The position numbers and the translations under genes are program-made. The notes below the pieces were generated by a model. It made no database searches. It was not told the DNA's origin and worked only from the letters and a program-made list of their open reading frames with translations. Below are positions 8,646 to 16,822 of a DNA stretch of 37,587 nucleotides, piece by piece. Position 1 is the first letter of the stretch; each line of letters starts with the position of its first letter. This stretch comes from Clostridiales bacterium (GTDB lineage: Bacteria > Bacillota_A > Clostridia > Saccharofermentanales > Saccharofermentanaceae), in contig JAGCGE010000151.1 in NCBI GenBank assembly GCA_017649745.1, positions 1-37,587 on the forward strand, in the 5' to 3' direction.

Positions 8646-9726
8646 AATTCAAAATGGCGTAGATAATAGAGCTATGCTTATGGAATACTCCAAACAATGG
8701 CTCAATTCCAGAGGAATGTATGTGGATGCTGATGGGTATCTAGTTCATGCAGCAAGTGACGGTACTCAAGGCGGTGCAGGTTATGGTCCTACGAAGAATG
8801 CTTATTCTAGTCCGTATTATAATTACGAGAAGGCTCACGAATACTATGAGCAGCATAAGCAACTTAAAGGTCGGACCCGTTCAAAATCACAACTCTCCGA
8901 TGAGGGTAAAGAAATCTATTCTGTAGTTAGCGAGAACATTAAGAAAGAGAAACAAGCAGAACAAGAGTCGATCAAAAACACCACTCAAGGTCAGATCGAT
9001 CAAATACAAAATGCTATTACACAGCTTAAAGGCTTAGCTAATGACGAGCGTGGTAAATACAAAGAACTTATTAATGCTCGTATCCAAACTTTGAAAGAAC
9101 AGCTTACTGGTAAGAAGGCTCAGTTTAAGTCGGAACTCGAGAAGAAACGTACCGACATTAAGGACGATAACACAAGAGCTTCTGATGTTGCTTCCAAGGT
9201 TAAGGAGAAACTCTCTGAGAAGGCTAAACGAGACAAGGAAAGAAGTTCTCAAAATGCACAGTCCAAGATTGAACGAAAGCAAGAACAAATTAAATCAACA
9301 AAGGATCAATCCCAGAAAGAATCTCTGCGTAAAGACATTGCTAACATTCGTGCTGATAAGAGTGCTCAAAATGCTAAAATCTCTAGCGATCTCGCTGTTT
9401 CCAAAACGAGTGTTTCAACAGATCTTAAAGATTATAAAGCTAAGAACTCTGAGGAACTTGCTAACTATAGAGCTTCTAACGCTGCTGGCGTAAAGCAGGC
9501 AACTAAGAGCATTAATGACGATATTAAGGCTGTACGTGAAGAACTTAAGGCTTACAATGAAGACTCTAGATACCGACAGAAAGGTGCGTCTACTGAGCTT
9601 AGAGATCATATTAAGGCTCTTAGACAAGCGAGTCAGGCTAATAGAAAACTTCTTACAGATAAGTATCGTGAAATACAGAATCGAGAATTCGATAGAATTT
9701 ATGAATCTTATGCCAAGAAGAAATGA
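8635..9726 (+). CDS. Coiled-coil accessory protein with LVH motif
   Basis: 363 residues from ATG 8635, which overlaps the end of the portal gene; GGAGG at 8621-8625 serves as ribosome site. Near the N-terminus, DADGYLVHAASDGTQGG (about 31-47) places the [acidic]-x-L-x-H motif at 36-38, followed by GYGPTKNAYS. Residues of about 85-335 are almost entirely lysine, glutamate, glutamine and serine in a heptad-like pattern, hence a long coiled coil. Such rods can act as head-internal, scaffold-like or ejected proteins. Translational coupling to the portal supports a portal-associated or capsid-core role, but no family is recognised. Confidence 0.68.
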   Translation: MVRKIQNGVDNRAMLMEYSKQWLNSRGMYVDADGYLVHAASDGTQGGAGYGPTKNAYSSPYYNYEKAHEYYEQHKQLKGRTRSKSQLSDEGKEIYSVVSENIKKEKQAEQESIKNTTQGQIDQIQNAITQLKGLANDERGKYKELINARIQTLKEQLTGKKAQFKSELEKKRTDIKDDNTRASDVASKVKEKLSEKAKRDKERSSQNAQSKIERKQEQIKSTKDQSQKESLRKDIANIRADKSAQNAKISSDLAVSKTSVSTDLKDYKAKNSEELANYRASNAAGVKQATKSINDDIKAVREELKAYNEDSRYRQKGASTELRDHIKALRQASQANRKLLTDKYREIQNREFDRIYESYAKKK

Positions 9727-9744
9727 TGAAAGGAGGAGATACTA

Positions 9745-10776
9745 GTGAGCAATGAAATGTATCACGCTGCAATTAAGATTTTAAATAATCGATGTGAGCA
9801 GTATGGTCTTGGTGATGATGAGCTTATGCATTACGGTCAAAAGGGCCAAGAGTGGGGCAAGCATAAATTCGGCGATGATGAAACTGCTAAGAATTATGCT
9901 AAGGCCAAAGCCAAGATGCTTGCAGAAAAAGCTCGTAGAGAAGGTCATGGACCTAGCGATGCGCATACGGCTTTGAAGAAATCTGAAAATTCGGGACTTC
10001 GTAACAACATGAGTCCGGATCTTGGTAATGCTTTAAAGCCGATGCTCGAAGGAAAAACAGGAAGCGATGTTAATTTGTCGACTGATGGTGCATACACTAA
10101 TTACAGCGAATTCCATCCGAAAAGCGAGACTGATAAACGGCTTATCAAAACCGTAATGGACAAGGGCGGAAATGCCGCAATGCAGGAATGGGAAGATACT
10201 CATCATAAGGCTAAAGATCTTGCCAATAATGCTCGAGAAAGCGGTCAAGGTCCTGAAGAGCGTCCAACACAGCGTCCTAATACGCCTACCGAGTTCGATA
10301 TGCAGAAGCGTCAGTTCGAGAAGGATCACCTTAAGACAAAAGCTTCAATCCTGGCTGATAAGGCTCGTATAGAAGGTCAAGGTCCCAAGGAGTCTGAACT
10401 CAATCCTAACAAACCTGCTCAGTCAAATGAGGATAAGGAACGAGCTGCTTATAATGGTAAGACCATTAATGAGCATCTCGGTGCTATTCATACTGCAGCA
10501 CTTGATAGTATAAAGGCTGGTCGTCAAGATATGGTAGATCAGGTTAGAAATGCCATGCGTGCTTCTGGCGGCACCGTTGACGACGCAACTGTTCAGCAGA
10601 TCAAGGACGATGCACATAAAGAATTGGAAAAAGCAATCATGACTTACGCAAAGGCTAATAAGTTACCCCTTGACAATCCTGATGTGCAACGAAAGTTTAA
10701 CACCGCATATCAATCTATGTGTGGACACTACGATGACGCTGTAGACGAAGCATGTAAAAAGGGACGTTATCGTTAA
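9745..10776 (+). CDS. Tagged accessory protein with three internal repeats
   Basis: 343 residues from GTG 9745 with AGGAGGAG just upstream. It carries the full leader: EMYHAAIKILNNR (4-16), DDELMHYGQKGQEWGKHKFG (24-43). A helical repeat follows in three copies, each shaped like KAK-x-LA-x-KAR-x-EGxGP (near residues 53-72, about 150-180 and about 195-222). The C-terminal third is helical (KEQLEKAI-like sequence around DDAHKELEKAI). It lies directly before the capsid fusion gene, so a capsid-interior role is plausible. The function is unknown. Confidence 0.68.
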   Translation: MSNEMYHAAIKILNNRCEQYGLGDDELMHYGQKGQEWGKHKFGDDETAKNYAKAKAKMLAEKARREGHGPSDAHTALKKSENSGLRNNMSPDLGNALKPMLEGKTGSDVNLSTDGAYTNYSEFHPKSETDKRLIKTVMDKGGNAAMQEWEDTHHKAKDLANNARESGQGPEERPTQRPNTPTEFDMQKRQFEKDHLKTKASILADKARIEGQGPKESELNPNKPAQSNEDKERAAYNGKTINEHLGAIHTAALDSIKAGRQDMVDQVRNAMRASGGTVDDATVQQIKDDAHKELEKAIMTYAKANKLPLDNPDVQRKFNTAYQSMCGHYDDAVDEACKKGRYR

Positions 10777-10812
10777 TGTTGTATAAATTCAAAATGGAAA
10801 GGGTGAACAATA

Positions 10813-12678
10813 GTGAGTTATGATTTCAGCGGTTGGGCAACGAGAAATAATCTTCGTTGCACTGATGGAAGAGTAATTCTTCAGGACGCCTTTGCCGATA
10901 GTAATGGTATGACTGTACCTCTGATGTGGAACCATAAGCATGGTGAGATATCGAATGTGCTTGGTCATGCTCTTCTTGCAAATCGTCCTGAGGGCGTATA
11001 TTGCTATGGCGTATTTAATGATAGTCCAGAAGGCAGAGATGCTAAGGAACGCGTACGTAATGGTGATATTACAAGCCTCTCTATCTATGCTAATGGATTG
11101 GAACATGTGAACGGTAGAAACGTAAAACATGGCACAATTCGTGAAGTGTCGCTTGTTCTTGCAGGCGCAAATCCCGGCGCGTATATCGACGATGTAATTT
11201 GCCATTCCGACGGCGATGAAGGCGCTATTATTACCACAGGTATGGACTTTGAGGAAGTCATCTATCATGGCGAAGGTGACTACTATGAAGAAGATCAAAA
11301 TGACTACATTATGGATTCTGAGGAGGTAAAGGAAATGGCTCATGCGTATACTGGTTCTATTACCAGCGCGTTCGAAGAGATACTTGCTCATAATCAGTCT
11401 GAAGAACAGGAGGAACTTCCCACTATGGATTTCAGCGATTACACTTACGAAGAGGAAATGGAGCACGCTGACGGTAAGGACAAGACCGTTCAGGACGTGT
11501 TTAATAGTCTTACTGAAGAGCAGAAGAATGTTGTTTATGCTCTTATAGGCGTAGCTGTAGAAGATGCAGTAAAAGAAAAAGAAGGAGAGGATGCTAAGAT
11601 GACACACAATGTATTTGAATCCCAGGGCGATTATATTGCACATGCTCAGATGGAAGCTGGCACTATGTTTAAAGAGGCCCTTGCAGATCTGAAGAATTAT
11701 GGCTCTCTTAAGGAGTCTGTACTTGCTCATGGCGTAGAGGATATCGATCTTCTCTTCCCCGAGCCCAAGGCACTGAATGATGATATCGACTTTGTTACCA
11801 GAAACACTGACTGGGTGAAGGTATTCATGGACAGAACTCATAAGTCCGCTTTCGCTCGCACCAAGTCCCTCTATGGCGATCTCACCACCGATGACGCAAG
11901 AGCTAGAGGTTACATCAAGGGTAGGTTCAAGAAGGAGCAGATATTCAGTCTCCTCAAGAGAACTACAGAGCCTACTACCGTCTATAAGAAGCAGAAGGTT
12001 GAAAAGGATGACCTTATTGACATCTCTGGCGGTAATTACGATCTCATCACTATCCTTAACAAGGAAATGAGAACCCAGCTTGATGAGGAAATCGCTCGTG
12101 CAGCTCTCGTAGGCGACGGCAGACCTACATCTTCTGATGACAAGATCGATCCCCTCAAGATCAGACCCATCTGGACTGATGAGGACTTCTTCACCATCAA
12201 GTATACCCTTCCCGATGAGTCTCCCAGAGCATTCATCGAGGGCGCTGTAAGAGCAAGAGTTGACTACAAGGGTTCGGGCAATCCTACTCTCTTCATCACT
12301 GAACAGTCTCTTACTGAGCTCCTTCTTCTCACTGATTCTACTGGTAGAGATCTCTATGACAGCGTAGAGAAGCTTGCTACCAAGCTCCGTGTTCGTGATA
12401 TCGTTACAGTTCCCGTTATGGAGAACCTCGTAAGAGTCGATACTAAGACCGGTAAGGCTTATAAGCTCCACGGCATAATCGTAAACCTTGGCGACTACAA
12501 CATCGGTACTGACAGAGGCGGTCAGATCAAGTGGTATGATCAGTTCGATATCGATTACAACGCACAGAAGTACCTCATAGAGACCAGATGCTCCGGCGCT
12601 CTTATCAAGCCCTTCTCTGCAATTGTTCTCGAGACTGAGACAACTGCTCCCGAGGCTGAAGAAGAGAGCAATGGCTGA
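10813..12678 (+). CDS. Fused prohead protease, scaffold and major capsid protein
   Basis: 621 residues from GTG 10813. Residues 1 to about 135 resemble an HK97-type (S78) prohead protease: candidate histidines in WNHKHG (40-43), a candidate catalytic serine in DITSLSIYANG (85-95), and the family phrase EVSLVLAGANPGA (111-123). Residues of about 136-262 are an acidic scaffold/delta-like region with TVQDVFNSLTEEQ (225-237). From about 263 the sequence is an HK97-fold major capsid protein (LLFPEPKALNDD, RARGYIKGRFKKEQIF, EIARAALVGDGR). The capsid part uses more C-ending codons than the first part, as expected of abundant protein. Two in-frame internal starts with ribosome sites (M175, M263) could supply scaffold-capsid and capsid alone in excess of protease. 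Confidence 0.9.
   Translation: MSYDFSGWATRNNLRCTDGRVILQDAFADSNGMTVPLMWNHKHGEISNVLGHALLANRPEGVYCYGVFNDSPEGRDAKERVRNGDITSLSIYANGLEHVNGRNVKHGTIREVSLVLAGANPGAYIDDVICHSDGDEGAIITTGMDFEEVIYHGEGDYYEEDQNDYIMDSEEVKEMAHAYTGSITSAFEEILAHNQSEEQEELPTMDFSDYTYEEEMEHADGKDKTVQDVFNSLTEEQKNVVYALIGVAVEDAVKEKEGEDAKMTHNVFESQGDYIAHAQMEAGTMFKEALADLKNYGSLKESVLAHGVEDIDLLFPEPKALNDDIDFVTRNTDWVKVFMDRTHKSAFARTKSLYGDLTTDDARARGYIKGRFKKEQIFSLLKRTTEPTTVYKKQKVEKDDLIDISGGNYDLITILNKEMRTQLDEEIARAALVGDGRPTSSDDKIDPLKIRPIWTDEDFFTIKYTLPDESPRAFIEGAVRARVDYKGSGNPTLFITEQSLTELLLLTDSTGRDLYDSVEKLATKLRVRDIVTVPVMENLVRVDTKTGKAYKLHGIIVNLGDYNIGTDRGGQIKWYDQFDIDYNAQKYLIETRCSGALIKPFSAIVLETETTAPEAEEESNG
11321..11337 (+). promoter_or_regulatory. Internal ribosome binding site and start, scaffold-capsid
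   Basis: AGGAGGT at 11321-11327 is followed by an in-frame ATG at 11335 (residue 175 of the fusion). The 8-nt spacing is optimal. Translation from here would omit the protease domain and give a 447-residue scaffold plus capsid product. Confidence 0.6.
11582..11601 (+). promoter_or_regulatory. Internal ribosome binding site and start, capsid alone
   Basis: AAGGAGAGG at 11582-11590 is followed 8 nt later by the in-frame ATG at 11599 (residue 263). The encoded stretch begins MTHNVFESQGDYIAH. Translation here would give a 359-residue capsid precursor. The shift towards C-ending codons in the downstream part of the gene is consistent with heavy separate translation. Confidence 0.6.
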
Positions 12679-12713
12679 TTTAATCGGCTGAAAATTCAAA
12701 ATGGGGTGACTTA

Positions 12714-13031
12714 ATGAAGTTTTACGGAGCGGTTGGCTATGCTACGACTGTCGAAACCCGACCAGGTGTATGGGAAGAACAGATCATTGAACGGTTCTAT
12801 TCGGGCGATGTTTCCTCGATAAGGAGAAGGCTCGATGGACAAAAGGTAAATGATGATGTGAATATCTCGAATCAGATCAGCATAGTCGCCGATCCGTTTG
12901 CTTTTGAGAATTTCACCGCCATACGCTACGTTGAGTGGATGAAACAGAAACTCAAGGTTACAAATATTACAATCGAACCGCCGAGAATCGAGCTTGAGGT
13001 AGGAGGTCTTTATAATGTCAACGATGACTAA
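12714..13031 (+). CDS. Putative head-tail connector protein
   Basis: 105 residues from ATG 12714. The sequence contains GVWEEQIIERFYSGDVSS and NDDVNISNQISIVADPFA, phrases I associate with a conserved family (DUF7253-like as I recall it) that lies directly after the capsid gene in Gram-positive siphoviruses. Proteins in this position seal the portal and dock the tail. It overlaps the next gene by 17 bp, so the two are co-translated. The family role is inferred from synteny; the exact position in the neck is not known from the sequence. Confidence 0.7.
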   Translation: MKFYGAVGYATTVETRPGVWEEQIIERFYSGDVSSIRRRLDGQKVNDDVNISNQISIVADPFAFENFTAIRYVEWMKQKLKVTNITIEPPRIELEVGGLYNVNDD

Positions 13032-13332
13032 CAGAAGACTTGAGCTTCACGAGATACTTTGTAATATTCTTGGGAGCAGGAACGTCTATTTCCAGCCTCC
13101 TGAGAATCTCAAGCTCCATTTTCCGTGTATCATATACGAGCATGAAGCAAACGATGTGAAACCTGCTGATGATCGCAAATATAGCAAAATCAGAAGGTAT
13201 CAAGTAACTATCATTGATAAGGATCCCGATACGGAGATACCTGAACGTCTTGATGAGTTACGATTTGCTAGCTTTGATAGACGGTTTACGGCGGATAACA
13301 TGAATAACATAGTTTATACCGTTTACTATTAA
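13015..13332 (+). CDS. Putative tail completion / tail terminator protein
   Basis: 105 residues from ATG 13015, with AGGAGG upstream inside the previous gene. The small alpha/beta protein has the phrase HFPCIIYEHEANDVKPADD and ends on VYTVYY. This matches the size and position (connector, then this gene, then major tail protein) of tail-completion or terminator proteins that cap the tail tube. An alternative is a minor capsid/neck protein. Confidence 0.65.
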   Translation: MSTMTNRRLELHEILCNILGSRNVYFQPPENLKLHFPCIIYEHEANDVKPADDRKYSKIRRYQVTIIDKDPDTEIPERLDELRFASFDRRFTADNMNNIVYTVYY

Positions 13333-13373
13333 ATCAAAATGGTGAAAATTATTTCTAAGGAGGAAATTCCATT

Positions 13374-14309
13374 ATGGCAAAGATGACATGGGACCAGGAT
13401 GGCGAAAGATATTTCGAAGCCGGTATTAAGGATGTCGCTCTTTATCTTGCGGCAACCAAGAATGATGTAAAGCTTGAAAATTCCGATTACCTCGCAGGTG
13501 TTAACTTCAACGGTGTCACCAAGGTAGGCGAGTCTCCTGAAGGCGCTGATGAGACAGAGCTTTGGGCAGACGATATTAAGTATGGTTCCTTCAGAGCAGC
13601 TGAGAAGTTCGGCGGTTCTATCGAGGCATACCAGTATCCTCCCGAGTTTGGTCAGTGCAATGGTGAGAGAAAGATCGGCAAGATGACTATCACTCAGCAG
13701 TCTAGACGTGCGTTTGGTCTTGTTTACAAGTCCACAATCGGTGACGATGTTGAAGGATTTGAAAGAGGCTATAAGCTTCATCTCGTTTATAAGGCAACTT
13801 GCTCTCCTTCCAGCAGAGACCATGAGACGATCAATGATTCTCCTGATGCAGAGACACTGAGCTGGGATTTCGAAACAACTCCCACAGCTGTCGGCACAAT
13901 TGCAGGTGTAGAGTACAAGCCCACTTCTCACATTATACTCGATTCCAGAGATTTCGAGAATGATGTTAATGGCGGCGCTCTCAAGACAATCGAAGAGGCT
14001 GTATATGGCACTGATTCTACAGATCCTTATCTTCCTACACCTCAGGCAGTTTACGCTCTGCTCACAGGTAGCGCTGGTACATACAATGTAACACTTAACG
14101 CTGCAGGTGGCACAATTACTTCTGGTCACAACGTTACTTCTTACACAACCGGTACAGCTGTTGATCTTCCCTCTTCTACTTATGTTACCAAGGAGGGTTA
14201 TACATTTGCAGGTTGGGTTGAGGCTAACGGCAGCGGTGTAATTGTTGATGAGATACCTGACGACGCTATTGGTGATAAGGTATTCAACGCTATCTGGACT
14301 GAGTCCTGA
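13374..14309 (+). CDS. Major tail tube protein with C-terminal InlB-type repeat
   Basis: 311 residues. The start has a classic AAGGAGG leader (13359-13365). Residues 1 to about 200 match the tail-tube family of Gram-positive siphoviruses: MTWDQDGERYFEAGI, GVNFNGVTKVGESPEG, and IEAYQYPPEFGQC with GLVYKSTIGDDVEG. Residues about 237-308 form an InlB B-repeat/bacterial Ig-like domain (VTLNAAGGTI, GYTFAGW, FNAIW). Such add-on domains decorate the outside of the tail and often bind sugars or the host surface. The gene has C-rich codons like the capsid, as expected for the most abundant tail protein. Confidence 0.9.
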   Translation: MAKMTWDQDGERYFEAGIKDVALYLAATKNDVKLENSDYLAGVNFNGVTKVGESPEGADETELWADDIKYGSFRAAEKFGGSIEAYQYPPEFGQCNGERKIGKMTITQQSRRAFGLVYKSTIGDDVEGFERGYKLHLVYKATCSPSSRDHETINDSPDAETLSWDFETTPTAVGTIAGVEYKPTSHIILDSRDFENDVNGGALKTIEEAVYGTDSTDPYLPTPQAVYALLTGSAGTYNVTLNAAGGTITSGHNVTSYTTGTAVDLPSSTYVTKEGYTFAGWVEANGSGVIVDEIPDDAIGDKVFNAIWTES

Positions 14310-14334
14310 TTCAATCAAAATAGCATAATTTCTG

Positions 14335-14364
14335 CACGGGGCGTGAAGCAAATAACGTCCCGTG
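14335..14364 (+). terminator. Hairpin after the major tail gene
   Basis: 14335-14344 (CACGGGGCGT) pairs with 14355-14364 (ACGTCCCGTG), 10 bp with one G-U and a 10-nt loop. There is no real U-tract, so it is more likely a partial terminator or an mRNA end-stabiliser that shapes relative expression. Confidence 0.45.
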
Positions 14365-14392
14365 TTACTCTTAAACAAGGAGATGAAGTTCA

Positions 14393-15181
14393 ATGACCGA
14401 TTACAGTGAGAAGATGCAGGAGATAGTTGATCGTCTCAACACCCCTGTAACTACTTACGAGGATTATACTCCTTACGAGGACGAAGATCCTAAGAAGGGT
14501 ATAGTTGACAGACAGCCTGCGATACATGAGCCTGCTGATACCCATTTCACCAAGAACTACGGTGACTTCGGTGGTGACAAGTGGGTTGTTAACGGCGAGT
14601 TCGTTGACGGTTCCAAGGCTGTTGTTGCTGATGACGCTAACGTTGCAACTCTCATAGCTGCTCTTAAGACTGCTGGTGTTATAGCTCCAAATGAGCTTGA
14701 CGATGTAGACGCTACTGAGGTAGTTACGACTGCTGCACTTCCTACCGATGAAGATAGAGCAAACGTTGCAAAGATCAAGTCTATAGATGTTGCTAACGAT
14801 GTTATTACAATCACACTTTCCTGTAAAGTTGATGATCTCGAAGATGCTGATCATGGCGAGTCTTGGGGCACACATAAGTGGCTCGGCTTCGGCGTTGACA
14901 CCGGTCTCGAGAGCATTGTTGGTGTTACATTCCAGGATACCACAATGGCAACTCTTGGCACAAAGTACACCATGACCTCTGCTGATGCTAGTGAGGCTTC
15001 TGAACTTGGCCTTTCTGCTGGTCAGTTTGTTCTCTACATCAAGGCTGAGGACGTCGGCTATAAGCAGGGCAAGAAGTTTATGGTTCTTGGCGCACCTACT
15101 TATGCAGACAAGAAGATTGCCATCGCAATTGTCGAGGAGCCCATAGAACTTATTGAAGACAGCGTTGAAATCGGCGGCTAA
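14393..15181 (+). CDS. Unknown structural-like protein
   Basis: 262 residues from ATG 14393, preceded by AAGGAG. No family recognised. The N-terminus is acidic (YEDYTPYEDEDPKKG). The middle is rich in alanine, valine and aspartate, and the C-terminal half has beta-like stretches (VITITLSCKVDD, FVLYIKAEDVG). Codon choice is C-rich, as in the capsid and major tail genes, which suggests high expression. It stands alone between two hairpins (14335-14364 and 15228-15256). An abundant tail or capsid decoration protein would fit, but this is inference. Confidence 0.6.
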   Translation: MTDYSEKMQEIVDRLNTPVTTYEDYTPYEDEDPKKGIVDRQPAIHEPADTHFTKNYGDFGGDKWVVNGEFVDGSKAVVADDANVATLIAALKTAGVIAPNELDDVDATEVVTTAALPTDEDRANVAKIKSIDVANDVITITLSCKVDDLEDADHGESWGTHKWLGFGVDTGLESIVGVTFQDTTMATLGTKYTMTSADASEASELGLSAGQFVLYIKAEDVGYKQGKKFMVLGAPTYADKKIAIAIVEEPIELIEDSVEIGG

Positions 15182-15227
15182 TCTAAGCTAAAGACATTGT
15201 CCCATAGCGGACACTCACAAATTTCTA

Positions 15228-15256
15228 TGAGGGAGTTTCATTTACGAGCTCCCTCA
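15228..15256 (+). terminator. Hairpin between structural genes
   Basis: TGAGGGAG (15228-15235) pairs perfectly with CTCCCTCA (15249-15256) around a 13-nt loop. The following sequence has only three Ts, so termination would be weak; it may be an attenuator or an RNA-stability element. A TCAAAATGG copy follows at 15269. Confidence 0.45.
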
Positions 15257-15307
15257 CTACTTTAAAATTCAAAATGGAGCAATAAGTGTACCGAAAGGAG
15301 TATAATC

Positions 15308-15754
15308 ATGCTTACCAAGACTATTACATTCACCGATCTCGAGGGTAACGAGATTACTGACAACTTTTATTTCAATCTTTCTAAGGCAGAACTCATCAAC
15401 ATGCAGACCAGAGAAAAGGGCGGTCTTGACAGAAGACTTCGTCAGATAGCTACTTCTCAGGATGTAAAGGGCATAGTTGATGTTGTTGAAGAATTCATCC
15501 TTATGAGCTATGGCGAAAAGGGTGCAGATGGCATTTCTTTCGTCAAGATAAAGAACGGCGAAAAGCTTTCCGAGAACTTCAAGAACACAGCAGCATACAG
15601 CGAGCTGTTTATGGAGCTCATAAGCGATCCCGATAAGCTCACAGCATTCCTTACTGGAATCATGCCCAAGGATCTGGCTGAGCAGGCAAAGGTTGAGATG
15701 GCAAAGCAGCAGGCTAATGGCCAGTCTATGCTTCCTCAGACAGATAATAAGTAA
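15308..15754 (+). CDS. Tail assembly chaperone, first component
   Basis: 148 residues from ATG 15308, behind GAAAGGAG. It fits the small acidic tail-assembly chaperone (lambda gpG-like role), found between the major tail gene and the tape measure, where it coats the tape measure during tail polymerisation. Recognisable phrases are FNLSKAELINMQ and YGEKGADGISFVK. The stop codon overlaps the next start as TAATG. In lambda the second product arises by ribosomal frameshift; no slippery heptamer is visible at this junction, so re-initiation seems to replace it. Confidence 0.75.
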   Translation: MLTKTITFTDLEGNEITDNFYFNLSKAELINMQTREKGGLDRRLRQIATSQDVKGIVDVVEEFILMSYGEKGADGISFVKIKNGEKLSENFKNTAAYSELFMELISDPDKLTAFLTGIMPKDLAEQAKVEMAKQQANGQSMLPQTDNK

Positions 15755-16293
15755 TGCTCAAAATCACTCTTCCTCGTATAGAATTGTTTAATGAAGAAAC
15801 ACAAACATTCGACTATGGGGAAGAGGTAAACATAGAACTTGAACATTCTTTGTATTCCATTTCAAAATGGGAAGAAGATTTCAAGAAACCATTCCTTTCC
15901 GATAAGACTACACAAGAAGACATTCTAGCATATATTCCGTATATGGTAATAAACGGTAAATGCGGTCCCGATGAAATGAAGCGGATAACAAACGATGATT
16001 CTGCTTTGGAGATGATCGTTCGATATATGGAAGATCCTCGAACAGCAACAACATTTCACGGTAAGGATAAAGGCAGAGGAAAGAAAGAGATACTCACTGC
16101 AGAAGTAATATACTACTACATGATATCTCTTGAAATTCCTTTCGAGTGTCAATATTGGCATCTTAATAAACTTATGACACTTATAAAGGTTTGTGGTATA
16201 AAGAATAATCCCAAGAAGATGTCTAAGAGCGAAACCGCAGACCATTATGCTAAACTTAATAAAATGCGCAGAGCTGGTAAGGGGAAGATATAA
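15754..16293 (+). CDS. Tail assembly chaperone, second component
   Basis: 179 residues from ATG 15754, overlapping the preceding stop by one base. The segments SISKWEEDFKKPFL (about 36-49), EILTAEVIYYYMISLEIPFE (about 111-130) and YWHLNKLMTLIKVCGIKN (about 133-150) form a pattern I associate with the second chaperone gene of Clostridia siphoviruses. Placement before the tape measure agrees. The paired arrangement lets the two products be made in a set ratio through coupled translation. Confidence 0.7.
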   Translation: MLKITLPRIELFNEETQTFDYGEEVNIELEHSLYSISKWEEDFKKPFLSDKTTQEDILAYIPYMVINGKCGPDEMKRITNDDSALEMIVRYMEDPRTATTFHGKDKGRGKKEILTAEVIYYYMISLEIPFECQYWHLNKLMTLIKVCGIKNNPKKMSKSETADHYAKLNKMRRAGKGKI

Positions 16294-16379
16294 GATCTAT
16301 TACTTTTCTTATATTACTTCTCCTTTCAGCTTATTTTCTTTTTATACGTTTAAAATCTATATTGGGGGAGGGTAATCTC

Positions 16380-16793
16380 TTGGAAAACAATCAGTATCCA
16401 ACAGAAATGTACCATGCAGCGATAAAGATCCTTGAGAACAGATCAGAACAGCTTGGCGATGATGAACTTGCTCATTACGGTACTCCTCGACATTCCGGAC
16501 GTTATCCTTATGGTTCAGGCAAAAGACCTTATCAAAATAGCAAAGAACAGGTTTATATAAACAAAACGATAGATAGTGTGAAAAATACACCTATTATGCA
16601 GGACCTAATAAATAAACGAATACCATTTGATGATTTTTATGTTAGACATACCATATGGGAAGACAAAAATTACAATGATGGTCTTATAAAACTATATGGG
16701 GAAGATTTTACAAGAGCACAAGAAATACCGTATGAAGATGCGGTAGAAAAAGCGATTACAAAATGGCTTAAGGATAACGGTGTTCATTATTGA
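16380..16793 (+). CDS. Small tagged accessory protein (HSGRYPYGSG type)
   Basis: 137 residues from TTG 16380, with GGGGGAGGG 7 nt upstream; earlier in-frame starts lie within or before that site. The leader reads EMYHAAIKILENR (9-21), DDELAHYG (27-34), then TPRHSGRYPYGSGKRPYQ (35-52). The remaining 85 residues are helical and unrecognised. The first 70 bases of the leader closely match the next gene at the DNA level. It interrupts the usual chaperone-to-tape-measure order, which suggests a late insertion (moron-like). Confidence 0.68.
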   Translation: MENNQYPTEMYHAAIKILENRSEQLGDDELAHYGTPRHSGRYPYGSGKRPYQNSKEQVYINKTIDSVKNTPIMQDLINKRIPFDDFYVRHTIWEDKNYNDGLIKLYGEDFTRAQEIPYEDAVEKAITKWLKDNGVHY

Positions 16794-16822
16794 TCGAATA
16801 AACATAAAAGAGGTGAATATTC

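Noticed and set aside
10789..12699. A 636-residue open frame on the - strand opposite the capsid fusion
   Set aside because: It mirrors the sense gene, has no ribosome site and no recognisable domain. It arises because the sense gene avoids TTA, CTA and TCA codons.
13329..14393. A 354-residue open frame on the - strand opposite the major tail gene
   Set aside because: Same cause: codon bias of a highly expressed sense gene. The translation is cysteine-rich nonsense-like sequence.
15700..15770. Programmed frameshift between the tail assembly chaperones
   Set aside because: No slippery heptamer is visible. The second gene has its own ATG overlapping the stop codon.
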